This document shows, piece after piece, positions 25,190 to 34,012 of a DNA stretch of 64,000 nt. The notes under the pieces are model-generated. The model did no database searches, had not been told where the DNA came from, and saw nothing but the letters and a program-made list of their open reading frames with translations. Position 1 is the stretch's first letter, and each line of letters begins with the position of its first letter. The translations under genes were made by a program, and so were the position numbers. Source of the DNA: Chryseobacterium gilvum (lineage in GTDB: Bacteria; Bacteroidota; Bacteroidia; Flavobacteriales; Weeksellaceae); the NCBI RefSeq assembly GCF_025628965.1, contig NZ_JAOTEN010000001.1, positions 1-64,000 on the forward strand, read 5' to 3'.

Positions 25190-27331
25190 TTATTTAATAA
25201 AACCTCTGTTTCTCAATAAAGGTTTAATATCCGGATCGTGTCCTGTAAAATCTCTAAATGCTTGGTTCAAATCAACAGAGTTTCCAACGGAAAGAATGTA
25301 TTTTCTGAAACGGTCGCCATTTTCTCTGGTCAAGCCGCCATTCTTTGAAATCCATTCCCAAGCGTCGTTGTCCAAAGTTTCAGACCATAAATACGCATAA
25401 TATCCCGCTGAATAACCTCCTCCCCAAATATGAGCAAAATAAGGGGTGTGATATCTTGGCGGAACTGTGGCCAATGTAAATCCGTGGTTGGTCAGCGATT
25501 GCTTTTCAAAATCTAAAACCGGAATAAGCTGACTTTCGTTGGTTACAGAATGCCAATCCATATCCAGAGCTGCTGCAGAAACCAATTCGGTCGTCATATA
25601 ACCCTGATTGAAAGTGGCTGCTTTTTTAATCTTATCAACCAAAGCTTGCGGAATAGGCTGTTTTGTTTCGTAATGAAGCGCATAATTTTTAAGAACAACG
25701 GGATCTAAAGCCCAGTGTTCATTAATCTGAGAAGGGAATTCTACAAAATCTCTCGGCACATTGGTTCCTGAAAGAGAAGGATATTTCTGGCTTGCAAACA
25801 TCCCGTGAATAGAGTGGCCAAATTCGTGGAAGATTGTTGAAACATCATCATAGCTGATTAATGAAGGTTTTCCAGGAGCGGGTTTTTGGTAATTATAGCA
25901 ATTTACAATCACAGGTTTTGTTCCTAAAAGGTAAGACTGCTCCACAAAATTACTCATCCAGGCTCCGCCGTTTTTAGAATCTCTTGTATAAAAATCTAAA
26001 TAATAAATCGCGATGGATTTTCCGTCCCGATCGAAAACTTCATATGTAACGACATCCGGATGATATACCGGAAGATCTGTTCTTTTTTTAAAAGTAAGCC
26101 CGTAGAATTTTTCAGCAGCGAAGAAAACTCCTTTTTCCAAAACCGTTGTGATTTCAAAATAAGGTTTGATCTGGTTTTCATCAAGGTCAAATTTTGCTTT
26201 TCTTACCTGTTCGGCGTAGAAATTCCAGTCCCATGGTTCTACTTTGAAGCCTCCTTTTTGCTGATCAATCAGGTCCTGAATGTCTTTTGCTTCACGTTTT
26301 GAGGTTTCTACGGCAGGAGTTGCAATCTGATTCATCAGGTGAACCGCTGCTTCAGGAGTTTTTGCCATCTGATCCTGCAGTTTCCATTCTGCAAAACTTT
26401 TCTTTCCTAAAATCTGAGCTTTTCTCAGTCTTAATTTTGCCAGTTTCTCTATGGTTTCCCTTGTATCGTTTGCATCTCCTTTTTCAGCTCTCGACCATGA
26501 CGCTTTAAACAGCTTTTCTCTGGTAGCTCTGTTTTTTAAATTCTGTAAAAGAGGTTGTTGCGTTGTGTTCTGTAAAGCTAGAAGATATTTTCCGGGTTGT
26601 CCTGCTGTTTTGGCATCAGCCGCGGCCGCTTCGATCTCATCCGGCGAAAGTCCATCCAGCTCTTTAGCATCAGAAAAGAAAACACCACCCTGTTTTCTGG
26701 CTTCCAGTAATTTATTTGAATATTGGGTAGAAAGGGAAGCCAATTCCTGATTTACCTGCTTTAATTTCTCTTTATCTGAAACGGATAGATTGGCGCCCGC
26801 AATTTCGAAATTCTGTTTGTAAAACTGTAATAATCTTTTGCTTTCAGTATCCAATCCGTTTTCTGTGATCGCTTTTATTCTGTTATAAAGATTTTCATTT
26901 AAATACATTTTATCAGAATGAGCGGCAAAAACAGGTGCATATTCTTCATCCAAAGCCTGTAATGTAGGGTTTGTATTTGCGCCGGTTAAATTTGAAAATA
27001 TGGTTAACGCTCTTTTTAGAATTTCACCGCTTTTTTCCAATGCAACAATGGTGTTTTCAAAAGTAGGAGTTTGGGTATTGTTTGCGATTTGTAAAATTTC
27101 AGCATCGTGCTGTTTTAATCCAAAGTCGAAAGCCGGTTTAAAATGTTCATTTTTGATTTTGTCAAATTCAGGGGCTTCGTACTGAAGCTTGCTTTTTTTC
27201 ATCAAAGGATTTGAGGATAAAGAAGAATCTGGCACAGGAATCTCCTGTTTGATATCATTTGTTTTCATGGTGGTACAAGAGTAATTAAATGCTAAAGCAG
27301 AAATTAGCAATACGGATGAAATATTTTTCAT
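25190..27331 (-). CDS. M3-family metallopeptidase (Dcp-like), lipoprotein
   Basis: Zinc peptidase of the thimet/peptidyl-dipeptidase Dcp family, 713 residues from ATG 27331. The N-terminus MKNISSVLLISALAFNYSC is a lipoprotein signal with the lipid-carrying Cys at 19, so the enzyme is anchored in the periplasm or outer membrane. The catalytic site is H502-E503-xx-H506 in IFHEFGHSIH. Further family blocks are the RDFVEFPSQINEHW segment just after it and the IWGGGYSAGYYAYLWS stretch near the C-terminus. A start 16 codons upstream (27379) would hide the lipoprotein signal. Confidence 0.94.
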   Translation of the reverse strand: MKNISSVLLISALAFNYSCTTMKTNDIKQEIPVPDSSLSSNPLMKKSKLQYEAPEFDKIKNEHFKPAFDFGLKQHDAEILQIANNTQTPTFENTIVALEKSGEILKRALTIFSNLTGANTNPTLQALDEEYAPVFAAHSDKMYLNENLYNRIKAITENGLDTESKRLLQFYKQNFEIAGANLSVSDKEKLKQVNQELASLSTQYSNKLLEARKQGGVFFSDAKELDGLSPDEIEAAAADAKTAGQPGKYLLALQNTTQQPLLQNLKNRATREKLFKASWSRAEKGDANDTRETIEKLAKLRLRKAQILGKKSFAEWKLQDQMAKTPEAAVHLMNQIATPAVETSKREAKDIQDLIDQQKGGFKVEPWDWNFYAEQVRKAKFDLDENQIKPYFEITTVLEKGVFFAAEKFYGLTFKKRTDLPVYHPDVVTYEVFDRDGKSIAIYYLDFYTRDSKNGGAWMSNFVEQSYLLGTKPVIVNCYNYQKPAPGKPSLISYDDVSTIFHEFGHSIHGMFASQKYPSLSGTNVPRDFVEFPSQINEHWALDPVVLKNYALHYETKQPIPQALVDKIKKAATFNQGYMTTELVSAAALDMDWHSVTNESQLIPVLDFEKQSLTNHGFTLATVPPRYHTPYFAHIWGGGYSAGYYAYLWSETLDNDAWEWISKNGGLTRENGDRFRKYILSVGNSVDLNQAFRDFTGHDPDIKPLLRNRGFIK

Positions 27332-27523
27332 ATAGTTATTATTAAAATATAAAGATATTAAAAAGTAATTGAAAATCATGGTGCCTTCTCAAGTGCATAT
27401 AAAAACGAAATGAGTTTCAATACAGGTCAACTTAGTTCGATTGGATGCATTATCCGAAATGATGTAATATTTTTTATACATTCGTTGTTATAAATTAATA
27501 AACGAATATTTAAAACAATACCC

Positions 27524-28324
27524 ATGAAATCTACTGCAATTTTACTTTTATCAGGATTGATGGTTTTTTCTGCCTGTAATGAAAAAAACGAAAAAACAAA
27601 ATGGCTTTCTGATGTCACCAATCAGGATCACGGCCCTTTAAAACAAAAGGAAGTCGGCGGAGACTTTGACGAAATCGAAGTTTCCCAGTCTATAGAAGCA
27701 GAAATCATTAAATCTGAAACGGAAAAAGTGGTGATCTATGCTCCAGCCAATATTATTGACGAAGTTTTGGTAGACCGTTCCGGAGAAAAAATACATATTC
27801 ATTACAAGACAGGCATCAGAGTCATGAATACCAATAAGGTTTCGGCAAAAATTTATACGAAAGATTTTGTAAAGCTAATCGCGAATTCTTCTGCAAGTAT
27901 TACAGTAAAAGACCAGTTTACGCAAGAAAAAACGGATATTGAAGCGTCAAGCGCGGCAAGTATTGTAGGAAATCTTGAGGCAAATGATTTTGAAATTTCT
28001 GTAGACAGCAGCAGTAGTTTTGAGGGTAAAATCTGGGCTGTAGACCTTAATGTGGATGCTTCATCTGCGGCAAGTATCAGTATTTCGGGAAAATCTGAAA
28101 ATGCAGACATCAGTTCTTCATCAGGAAGCAGTATCAACGCAAAAAGTATGATGGTTAAAAATCTGAAAGCAGATGCATCGAGCGGAGCAAGCCTGGAAGT
28201 AAGTGCAACCTCAACGGTAGACGCGGAAGCTTCATCGGGAGGAAGCGTGAATGTGTATAAAAAAGGAAATGTTACAGCGGTTAAAAAAGAAGAAAACAGT
28301 GGCGGAAGTGTAACAATCAATTAA
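27524..28324 (+). CDS. GIN-domain (DUF2807) lipoprotein
   Basis: 266-residue lipoprotein (signal 1-17, lipobox FSAC). A head-type GIN domain covers about 45-265 and consists of repeated short beta strands rich in Ser and Ala: SSSSFEG, ASSAASIS, SSSGSSINAKS, ASSGASLEVSA, ASSGGSVNV. This predicts a right-handed beta-helix adhesin-like fold. The binding target is unknown. It is convergent with the antiporter gene, with only four bases between the two. Confidence 0.9.
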   Translation: MKSTAILLLSGLMVFSACNEKNEKTKWLSDVTNQDHGPLKQKEVGGDFDEIEVSQSIEAEIIKSETEKVVIYAPANIIDEVLVDRSGEKIHIHYKTGIRVMNTNKVSAKIYTKDFVKLIANSSASITVKDQFTQEKTDIEASSAASIVGNLEANDFEISVDSSSSFEGKIWAVDLNVDASSAASISISGKSENADISSSSGSSINAKSMMVKNLKADASSGASLEVSATSTVDAEASSGGSVNVYKKGNVTAVKKEENSGGSVTIN

Positions 28325-28328
28325 TAAT

Positions 28329-30224
28329 TTAACCGGAAGTTTCCTCATCATCATCTTCGGTGGCTGTTGAGGAACCTTCCCAGTTTTTGCTGTTGTTGTC
28401 AAAATTAAGGTTGTCATAAGCCAATAATTCCTCCTCACGCTGGAGGATCTCTCTTGTGGTAAAAAGACGGATCTCATCATCCTCATCATTGGCTTTAGCC
28501 AACTTCCTGATAGATGCTTTATCAATGGCCATAAACCTTTTTCCGAGGCGTGTTGCCGCATATTTTCTCATGCCTGTTTCGTGAAGCACATCAACGGCCA
28601 TATCTACAGCAGCTCCTAATGTTTCACGGTAGATATGATCAATTCCGTTATTCAGATAAGAATACGCATCAATCCTGTTTTTGGCTCTTACAAAGATTCT
28701 TACTTCGGGGTAATGCTCCCGAACGACATCTGCGACAAATTTATTATCATCAGGATCATCAAGACAGAGCACCAGGATTTTTGCCTCCTCAATTCCTGCA
28801 GCTCTCAAAACGGGCAGTCTTGTCGCATCTCCGTAGTATACTTTAAAGCCGTAGCTTCTCAGGAGTTTGATCCTGTCCGGATCTCTGTCCAGAACCGTTG
28901 CTGCAATTTTGTTAGCTTTAAGCAATCGTCCGACGGTACTCCCGAAATGTCCGAATCCTACGATAATGATTTTTTTCTGGCTGATATTGCCGTCAAGAAT
29001 ATTGAAGGCCTGATCCGAATCCGGAATTTCTGTAATCATTTTAGGCATGATCCAATGATCATTAATAATCAAAAGAAAAGGGGTTATGCACATGGTAATT
29101 GCCGTCACCGCCATCATCTGTGCATTCAGTTCGGCATTTAAAAGATAAAGATCAGATGCATAATTTATTAAAACAAACGCAAATTCTCCAACCTGAGAGA
29201 GTGCAAAGGCATAAAATAAACTTTGCGGAGTATCAATTTTAAAGAATTTTCCTATGGAAAATAATACGGCAAATTTCACCGCTAAAACAGCAAAAACAGT
29301 ACTGAAAATAAATACGGGATCTCTCTGAATGATATTAAAATTGATCGTAGAACCTACACTTACGAAAAATACAGCCAGTAAAAGACCTTTAAAAGGATTG
29401 ATCTGTGCTTCCAGTTCATGCCTGAACTCACTGTTTGCCAGCATCACACCCGCTAAAAAAGCCCCTAAAGCAGGAGATAAACCAATGGAAACCATTAACT
29501 CTGAAACTCCGATTACCAGAAAAAGGGAAGAAGCGGTTAATAATTCGGTCATTCCGGATTTTGAAACGTACCGTAGAAAAGGCACAAAAACGTACCTTCC
29601 CAGTAATATTAAACTCACAACACCCATAATTACAGTGACTGCCTGAAGCCATTCCGGAAGCGTCTGAATTAAGATCTGAACTTCATTATCATTATTTCTG
29701 GATTTATAGTTAGCAATAAGCGGTAAAATTGCCAAAATAGGAATCACAGCAATATCCTGGAACAAAAGCGTAGAAAATGAGGCTTCACCGGCAACAGATT
29801 TCAGACTGTTTTTTTCCTGTAAAGTCTGCAATACGATGGCAGTAGACGATAATGCAAAACAAATCGCGATGGATATGGCTTTATCGGTTTTCCATCCAAA
29901 TGTAATAAAAATCAAAAAGAGCAGGGTAATCGTGAGCAGCATCTGCGTCAATCCAAGACCGAGAATTTTCTTCCGCATTTCCCAGAATTTTCTAGGTTCC
30001 AATTCCAGCCCTACGAGAAATAAAAGCATGATTACCCCAAATTCACTGGCGTGCATGATATCATCTACATCATTTCCGGTCAGTTTTAAAACATAAGGCC
30101 CGATAATAATCCCGCCGAGAATATAACCGATCACCGAACTTAAGCCCAGTTTTCTTGCCAGCGGAACCATAATAATGGCAACACCCAGAAAAAGCAAGGT
30201 ATTCATAGCTAAAGTAGATTCCAT
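28329..30224 (-). CDS. Kef-type cation:proton antiporter (CPA2 family)
   Basis: Inner-membrane monovalent cation/proton antiporter of 631 residues. About 12 helices cover 5-390 and include SSVIGYILGGIIIGPY, the FALSSTAIVLQTLQE segment and LSPALGAFLAGVML. A cytosolic RCK_N domain starts near 415 with the NAD-binding loop VGFGHFGSTVGRLL. This is the KefB/KefC layout: potassium efflux during electrophile stress, gated by nucleotide and glutathione adducts. The oxidoreductase upstream ends one base before it, matching the KefB/KefG-type pairing. Confidence 0.92.
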   Translation of the reverse strand: MESTLAMNTLLFLGVAIIMVPLARKLGLSSVIGYILGGIIIGPYVLKLTGNDVDDIMHASEFGVIMLLFLVGLELEPRKFWEMRKKILGLGLTQMLLTITLLFLIFITFGWKTDKAISIAICFALSSTAIVLQTLQEKNSLKSVAGEASFSTLLFQDIAVIPILAILPLIANYKSRNNDNEVQILIQTLPEWLQAVTVIMGVVSLILLGRYVFVPFLRYVSKSGMTELLTASSLFLVIGVSELMVSIGLSPALGAFLAGVMLANSEFRHELEAQINPFKGLLLAVFFVSVGSTINFNIIQRDPVFIFSTVFAVLAVKFAVLFSIGKFFKIDTPQSLFYAFALSQVGEFAFVLINYASDLYLLNAELNAQMMAVTAITMCITPFLLIINDHWIMPKMITEIPDSDQAFNILDGNISQKKIIIVGFGHFGSTVGRLLKANKIAATVLDRDPDRIKLLRSYGFKVYYGDATRLPVLRAAGIEEAKILVLCLDDPDDNKFVADVVREHYPEVRIFVRAKNRIDAYSYLNNGIDHIYRETLGAAVDMAVDVLHETGMRKYAATRLGKRFMAIDKASIRKLAKANDEDDEIRLFTTREILQREEELLAYDNLNFDNNSKNWEGSSTATEDDDEETSG

Positions 30225-30225
30225 A

Positions 30226-30747
30226 TTATTGATTGAGCAGTTCTACAAACTTCTGTTTACGCAAAATGATTTCTTTTTTTGAAAGCTTATTGGCTTCGTA
30301 TACAACAAACAGGTCTTTAATATTCGCTTTAAAAACATTGAGAGAAACAGTCAGACCGCTGATCAGCTCATCAATGGTGTATTTATAAGTGCCGGTTTTG
30401 GAGAATGATCTTTCTTTGCCGCCTGTTGTTACAACAATATATACTTCTTTACCTTCCAGAGGATTGTTTTCACCTTCGTTGAGCCAGCTTCTGTCAAAAA
30501 CCTCATCGATCCATAATTTGAGTAATGGCGGAATGCCAAACCAAATAATAGGAAACTGAAAGATAAAACGGTCGTAATTTTTCAGGCGTTTTCTTTCGCG
30601 GAAAGCGGCAATATGAAAATCCGGGTAATCTTCATACAGGTCTCTTAAAGTATAATGCTGATGACGAACGTAGAAATTCATAAGTTCTACATTCGAGGTT
30701 GAATGCTCGAGATATGGATGTGCAAAAACGACCAGTGTCTTCTTCAT
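30226..30747 (-). CDS. NAD(P)H-dependent oxidoreductase, KefF/KefG-like
   Basis: Flavodoxin-fold quinone reductase of 173 residues. Visible are the FMN-binding start VVFAHPYLEHSTSN, IFQFPIIWFGIPPLLKLWIDEV near 62-84 and VTTGGKERSF near 107. Proteins of this size next to a Kef antiporter act as the ancillary subunit that activates it, and reduce quinone electrophiles. The one-base gap to the antiporter gene supports that role. A perfect palindrome just upstream of the ATG suggests repressor control. Confidence 0.9.
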   Translation of the reverse strand: MKKTLVVFAHPYLEHSTSNVELMNFYVRHQHYTLRDLYEDYPDFHIAAFRERKRLKNYDRFIFQFPIIWFGIPPLLKLWIDEVFDRSWLNEGENNPLEGKEVYIVVTTGGKERSFSKTGTYKYTIDELISGLTVSLNVFKANIKDLFVVYEANKLSKKEIILRKQKFVELLNQ

Positions 30748-30758
30748 AAAACCTGTTT

Positions 30759-30774
30759 TTAGTAAATTTACTAA
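30759..30774. promoter_or_regulatory. Palindromic operator candidate upstream of the oxidoreductase/antiporter operon
   Basis: TTAGTAAATTTACTAA is a perfect 16-bp palindrome 11 bases before the oxidoreductase ATG. AGTA/TACT half-sites of this type are bound by HxlR-family redox regulators in front of quinone reductases; no such regulator gene is adjacent here. Confidence 0.5.
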
Positions 30775-30863
30775 ATTTTAACTGAAAAATCATGAGTGCA
30801 AGTAGATTTAAAGCTTAATTAAATCAATATTGATAATAATAGAGATAATCAATTTCGGCTTTA

Positions 30864-31667
30864 TTACCAACCACCGGAAGCACCGCCGCCGCCAAAACTT
30901 CCTCCACCGCCAAAGCCGCCAAAACCTCCGCCGCCTCCGGAACTTCCTCCGCCAAAGCCGCCACCTCCGAAGCTCCCCGGAAAAGGGAAAAATCCACCGG
31001 GATAATTTCTGCGCCCTCTTCTTGTCAAGATGACATCATCGTCGTCATTATTTCCGCCACCGCCTTTATTTCCAAACAAAACGGCAAGAATAATAAAAAT
31101 AACAAAAGCGATAATAAGTAATCGGGTTACTCCTGAATTGCCGGATTTTTCCTGTTTTGCCAAAGGCTTGAATTTTCCCTGCACGGCTTCCATAATTGCG
31201 GAAGTTCCGCCATTGATGCCTTCAAACCATTTTCCCTGTTTAAAATTGGGGGTAACAATATAATCTATTATTTGTCCGGCAACAGATGCGGTGATATATT
31301 GTTCAACCGCTCTTCCTTGTTGGATAGACATTTTTCTGTCATCTTTTGCAATTAAGAAAACCACTCCGTTATCGACGTCTTTTTGTCCGATTCCCCATTT
31401 TTCACCAAACATGGTGGCAAGATAATTTACATCTTCCCCTTTTGTGGTCGGGATGATGATGACTTCAATCTCCGTTGAGTTTGAATCTGAAAATTTAATC
31501 AGCTTCTGATTCAGGGCGTCTTTTTCCTGTTGGGTAAGCAGATTGGCCTCATCGTAAACAGGATATAAAACGGCAGGCTTTTCAGGAATGCTGTATTGTG
31601 CTGATACGAAACCGTAAAAGCAGAAGAGCAGAAAGGAAAACAATATTTTAAGAGAAGGTAATCTCAT
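30864..31667 (-). CDS. TPM-domain protein with Gly-rich tail (YgcG-like)
   Basis: 267-residue exported membrane protein: signal peptide 1-23 (VSAQ), TPM (TLP18.3/Psb32/MOLO-1) domain about 35-175 with YDEANLLTQQEKDALNQKL and EKWGIGQKDVDNGVVFLIA. A transmembrane helix at about 184-200 (LLIIAFVIFIILAVLF) is followed by an Asp patch and a long Gly/Ser/Phe tail that ends SGGW. Such tails are usual in this family. Third gene of a lemA-TPM-TPM operon; it overlaps the previous gene by 20 bases. Role unclear; linked to membrane-protein quality control by family studies. Confidence 0.9.
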   Translation of the reverse strand: MRLPSLKILFSFLLFCFYGFVSAQYSIPEKPAVLYPVYDEANLLTQQEKDALNQKLIKFSDSNSTEIEVIIIPTTKGEDVNYLATMFGEKWGIGQKDVDNGVVFLIAKDDRKMSIQQGRAVEQYITASVAGQIIDYIVTPNFKQGKWFEGINGGTSAIMEAVQGKFKPLAKQEKSGNSGVTRLLIIAFVIFIILAVLFGNKGGGGNNDDDDVILTRRGRRNYPGGFFPFPGSFGGGGFGGGSSGGGGGFGGFGGGGSFGGGGASGGW

Positions 31668-32076
31668 TGGGAAGCTCGTTGTGGTTTTTTCCTGTTATGG
31701 GAAAATGTTTTTTCAGTTCAAGGCCAGTTTCCAGTATGGCGCTTTTTAAGGCTTTATAATAATTTCCTTTTGCAAATTCTGAAGTGATATAGTCGTGAAG
31801 ATGATCCCAATACGCTTGCTGTACCTTTTCGTGAATTCCTTTATCTCCTATAATCGTAAGGTATTTTTGCTCAAAATTTACATGAAAGAGCACGGCATTT
31901 CTTTCTGCCGTTTGATCCATGGAGAGCTTTTTGAAAACTTTAAAAGCGGTTTCTGCATTATGGTCTTCTGTGGAAGAATCGATGTGCACCCGGATTTCTC
32001 CTGTAGAATGATCTTCCGCAGACTGAATAGCTTCCACAAGGGAAGCTATCTGTTCATTTGTAAGAAAAGCGCTCAT
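31648..32076 (-). CDS. TPM-domain protein, short form
   Basis: 142 residues with a single TPM domain, no signal peptide and no Gly-rich tail. Visible are VEAIQSAEDHSTGEIRVHI near 13-31, NAVLFHVNFEQKYLTIIGDKGIH near 60-82 and the closing ILETGLELKKHFP. Middle gene of the lemA operon: its ATG overlaps the lemA stop codon, and its own end overlaps the next gene by 20 bases, so all three are translated together. Confidence 0.9.
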   Translation of the reverse strand: MSAFLTNEQIASLVEAIQSAEDHSTGEIRVHIDSSTEDHNAETAFKVFKKLSMDQTAERNAVLFHVNFEQKYLTIIGDKGIHEKVQQAYWDHLHDYITSEFAKGNYYKALKSAILETGLELKKHFPITGKNHNELPNEITFS

Positions 32077-32684
32077 TATTCTGTGAAAACTTCCGGCGCT
32101 TTTTCTGCTCCCGCAGCAGCCTTGAAGTATGGTTTTTCTTTAAAGTTGGTAAAGTTGGCCAAGATATTATTCGGGAACGTTTTTATGGATGTATTGTAAT
32201 CCTGAGCAGCATTGTTGTAATATACCGTTTCGGCTCTGATGCTGTTTTCGATCGCCGTATATTCTCTTTGGAAGTTAATATACTGCTGATCTGCTTTTAA
32301 ATTGGGATAAGATTCTACCACGGCCATCAATCGGCTTAAAGCTCCGGATAATTCTCCCTGTGCAGCCTGAAATTTAGCTAGATCCTGCTCGGTCATATTG
32401 GTAGGATCAATATTGATTGAAGTTGCTTTAGAACGGGCCTCAACAACTTTTGTTAAAGTTTCCTGCTCAAATTTTGAATAGGATTTTACCGTTCTTTCCA
32501 GATTGGGAATCAGGTTGGCTCTTTTCTGATATACCGTTTCTACGTTAGACCATTTTGTATTGACCGTTTGTTCTTTGGTTACGAAGTTATTGTATCCGCT
32601 TTTCCCCCAGAAGAATAATACTGCTACAATAATAAGAAGCGCAATACCAATCGTTCCGGCGCTCAAACAACCTTTGTTTTTCAT
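32076..32684 (-). CDS. LemA family protein
   Basis: 202-residue membrane-anchored helical protein. A short N-terminal tail and one transmembrane helix (about 8-28) precede the LemA core: YNNFVTKEQTVNTKWSNVE, then YQKRANLIPNLERTV, a helical arm ending in MAVVESYPNLKAD, and the YNTSIKTFPNNILA motif near 168-181. LemA is often paired with TPM proteins in Bacteroidetes; the joint function is not known. First gene of the operon. Confidence 0.94.
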   Translation of the reverse strand: MKNKGCLSAGTIGIALLIIVAVLFFWGKSGYNNFVTKEQTVNTKWSNVETVYQKRANLIPNLERTVKSYSKFEQETLTKVVEARSKATSINIDPTNMTEQDLAKFQAAQGELSGALSRLMAVVESYPNLKADQQYINFQREYTAIENSIRAETVYYNNAAQDYNTSIKTFPNNILANFTNFKEKPYFKAAAGAEKAPEVFTE

Positions 32685-32803
32685 ATGTGAATTTTTATTT
32701 ATTTTAATAGTTATTTAGAATCGCTTTTGAATTATTCTTATTTTGAATCATTGCGAATCTAAGGTTTTAATTTTTGTGCTACTCAAATATACAAATTATG
32801 TGC

Positions 32804-32811
32804 TAATTTTG
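32804..32811 (+). promoter_or_regulatory. -7 promoter element of folA
   Basis: TAATTTTG (TAnnTTTG), 16 bases before the ATG. Confidence 0.45.
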
Positions 32812-32827
32812 CAGAAAATTATAATCA

Positions 32828-33328
32828 ATGACGACAATAGTGGTTGCAATGGGGGAGAATAATGAGATTGGTTCTGAAAACCAATTGCTTTGGCATCTTC
32901 CGAAGGATTTAAAACATTTTAAAGAACTTACTTCGGGACATCCTATTATTATGGGAAGAAAAACATACGAAAGTATTGGTAAGGCACTTCCTAACCGTAC
33001 AAATATTGTGGTTTCGAGAAAGAAAAACTGGTTTCAGGAAGGTATTCTGATTGTAGGCAGTATTAAAGAAGCCGTGAAATTTGCCAAAAAAATAGATGAA
33101 GATATTTTCATCATCGGTGGCGGAAATATTTATGAACAGACGATGGAAATTGCTGACAAACTTGAAGTTACTTTAGTAAAAGCCAATTTGGAAGCGGATA
33201 CTTTTTTTCCTAAAATACATGAAAACTTCTGGAAAAAAACCAGTGAGGTTTTTCATGAAAAAGATGATAACAATCCGTATGATTTTTATTTTCAGACTTT
33301 TGAGAAGATTAAGGACAATTCGCTGTAA
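32828..33328 (+). CDS. folA: Dihydrofolate reductase
   Basis: Reduces dihydrofolate to tetrahydrofolate with NADPH; the target of trimethoprim. The 166 residues match the family: VVAMGENNEIGSENQLLWHLPKDLKHFK at the N-terminus carries the substrate-binding acidic residue in the DLKHFK helix. HPIIMGRKTYESIG follows near 38-51, and the NADPH-binding strand FIIGGGNIYEQ lies near 95-105. In Bacteroidetes thyA often lies upstream, but here folA stands without it. Confidence 0.95.
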   Translation: MTTIVVAMGENNEIGSENQLLWHLPKDLKHFKELTSGHPIIMGRKTYESIGKALPNRTNIVVSRKKNWFQEGILIVGSIKEAVKFAKKIDEDIFIIGGGNIYEQTMEIADKLEVTLVKANLEADTFFPKIHENFWKKTSEVFHEKDDNNPYDFYFQTFEKIKDNSL

Positions 33329-33369
33329 GAATTATTGGCAGTAACTTCCGGCTTCTTGCCTAAATTATT

Positions 33370-33377
33370 TATCTTTG
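33370..33377 (+). promoter_or_regulatory. -7 promoter element of the TPR-like membrane protein gene
   Basis: TATCTTTG (TAnnTTTG), 18 bases before the ATG at 33396. Confidence 0.45.
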
Positions 33378-33395
33378 CACTTCTAAATTTTAATC

Positions 33396-33962
33396 ATGAA
33401 TAAATATATAAAAATTGCAGTCGCGGCGCTTCTGATCATTGCGGGCCTTTATCTGATGATTTTCACAAGAAACCTGGGTTGGGGAATTGTTGTTTTTCTT
33501 TTGGCAGCGCTTCCAATCTTCCTTTTCTTTAAAAATGAAAATATTCTTTTGGCATTTTGGCAGCTGAGAAAGCAGGATATGGTTAAAGCTTCTAAGTTTT
33601 TGAATAACATAACTGATTTTCAATCTCAGCTTCATAAAAACCAGTATGGATATTATCACTACCTTCAGGGGTTGACTTTAGCTCAGGAACATCCTACAAA
33701 AGTAGAACCGCTGATGAAGAAAGCCTTGGAATACGGTCTGAATATGAAGCATGACCGAGCAATAGCTACACTCAATCTCGCAGCCGGAGCTATTTCTAAA
33801 GGAAGAAGGCAGGAAGGGCAAAGACTTCTAGAAGAAGCAAAAAGGCTGGATACTGCAGGAATGATGACTGATCAGATCAAAATGATGAAAGATCAGCTGA
33901 AAATGCCGACAATGCAGAAACATATGCATAATCCCAATATGAGACAGAGAGGAAAATTTTAA
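33396..33962 (+). CDS. Membrane protein with TPR-like region
   Basis: 188 residues. Two hydrophobic helices form a hairpin (about 5-24 and 29-46), followed by a soluble helical part that looks like two or three tetratricopeptide units (LLAFWQLRKQDMVKASKFL; YYHYLQGLTLAQEHPTKVEP; AGAISKGRRQEGQRLLEEA). The basic, Met-rich C-terminus ends MRQRGKF. It is conserved in flavobacteria but I know of no defined role. It ends at a strong terminator. Confidence 0.7.
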   Translation: MNKYIKIAVAALLIIAGLYLMIFTRNLGWGIVVFLLAALPIFLFFKNENILLAFWQLRKQDMVKASKFLNNITDFQSQLHKNQYGYYHYLQGLTLAQEHPTKVEPLMKKALEYGLNMKHDRAIATLNLAAGAISKGRRQEGQRLLEEAKRLDTAGMMTDQIKMMKDQLKMPTMQKHMHNPNMRQRGKF

Positions 33963-33965
33963 AAT

Positions 33966-33996
33966 AAAAAAGGCAGAAATTATTTCTGCCTTTTTT
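33966..33996. terminator. Terminator between the TPR-like gene and the sorting-domain gene
   Basis: AGGCAGAAA stem with complement, flanked by A-run and six T, usable from both strands. Confidence 0.85.
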
Positions 33997-34012
33997 ATTT
34001 AGTAAAGTATTA

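Noticed and set aside
28494-28507. Palindrome TTGGCTTTAGCCAA as a third REP element
   Set aside because: It lies within the antiporter coding sequence (LAKA codons) and lacks the second motif.
30793-30819. Short frame MSASRFKA after the Kef operator
   Set aside because: Only eight codons; no homology visible. Too short to claim a lost gene.
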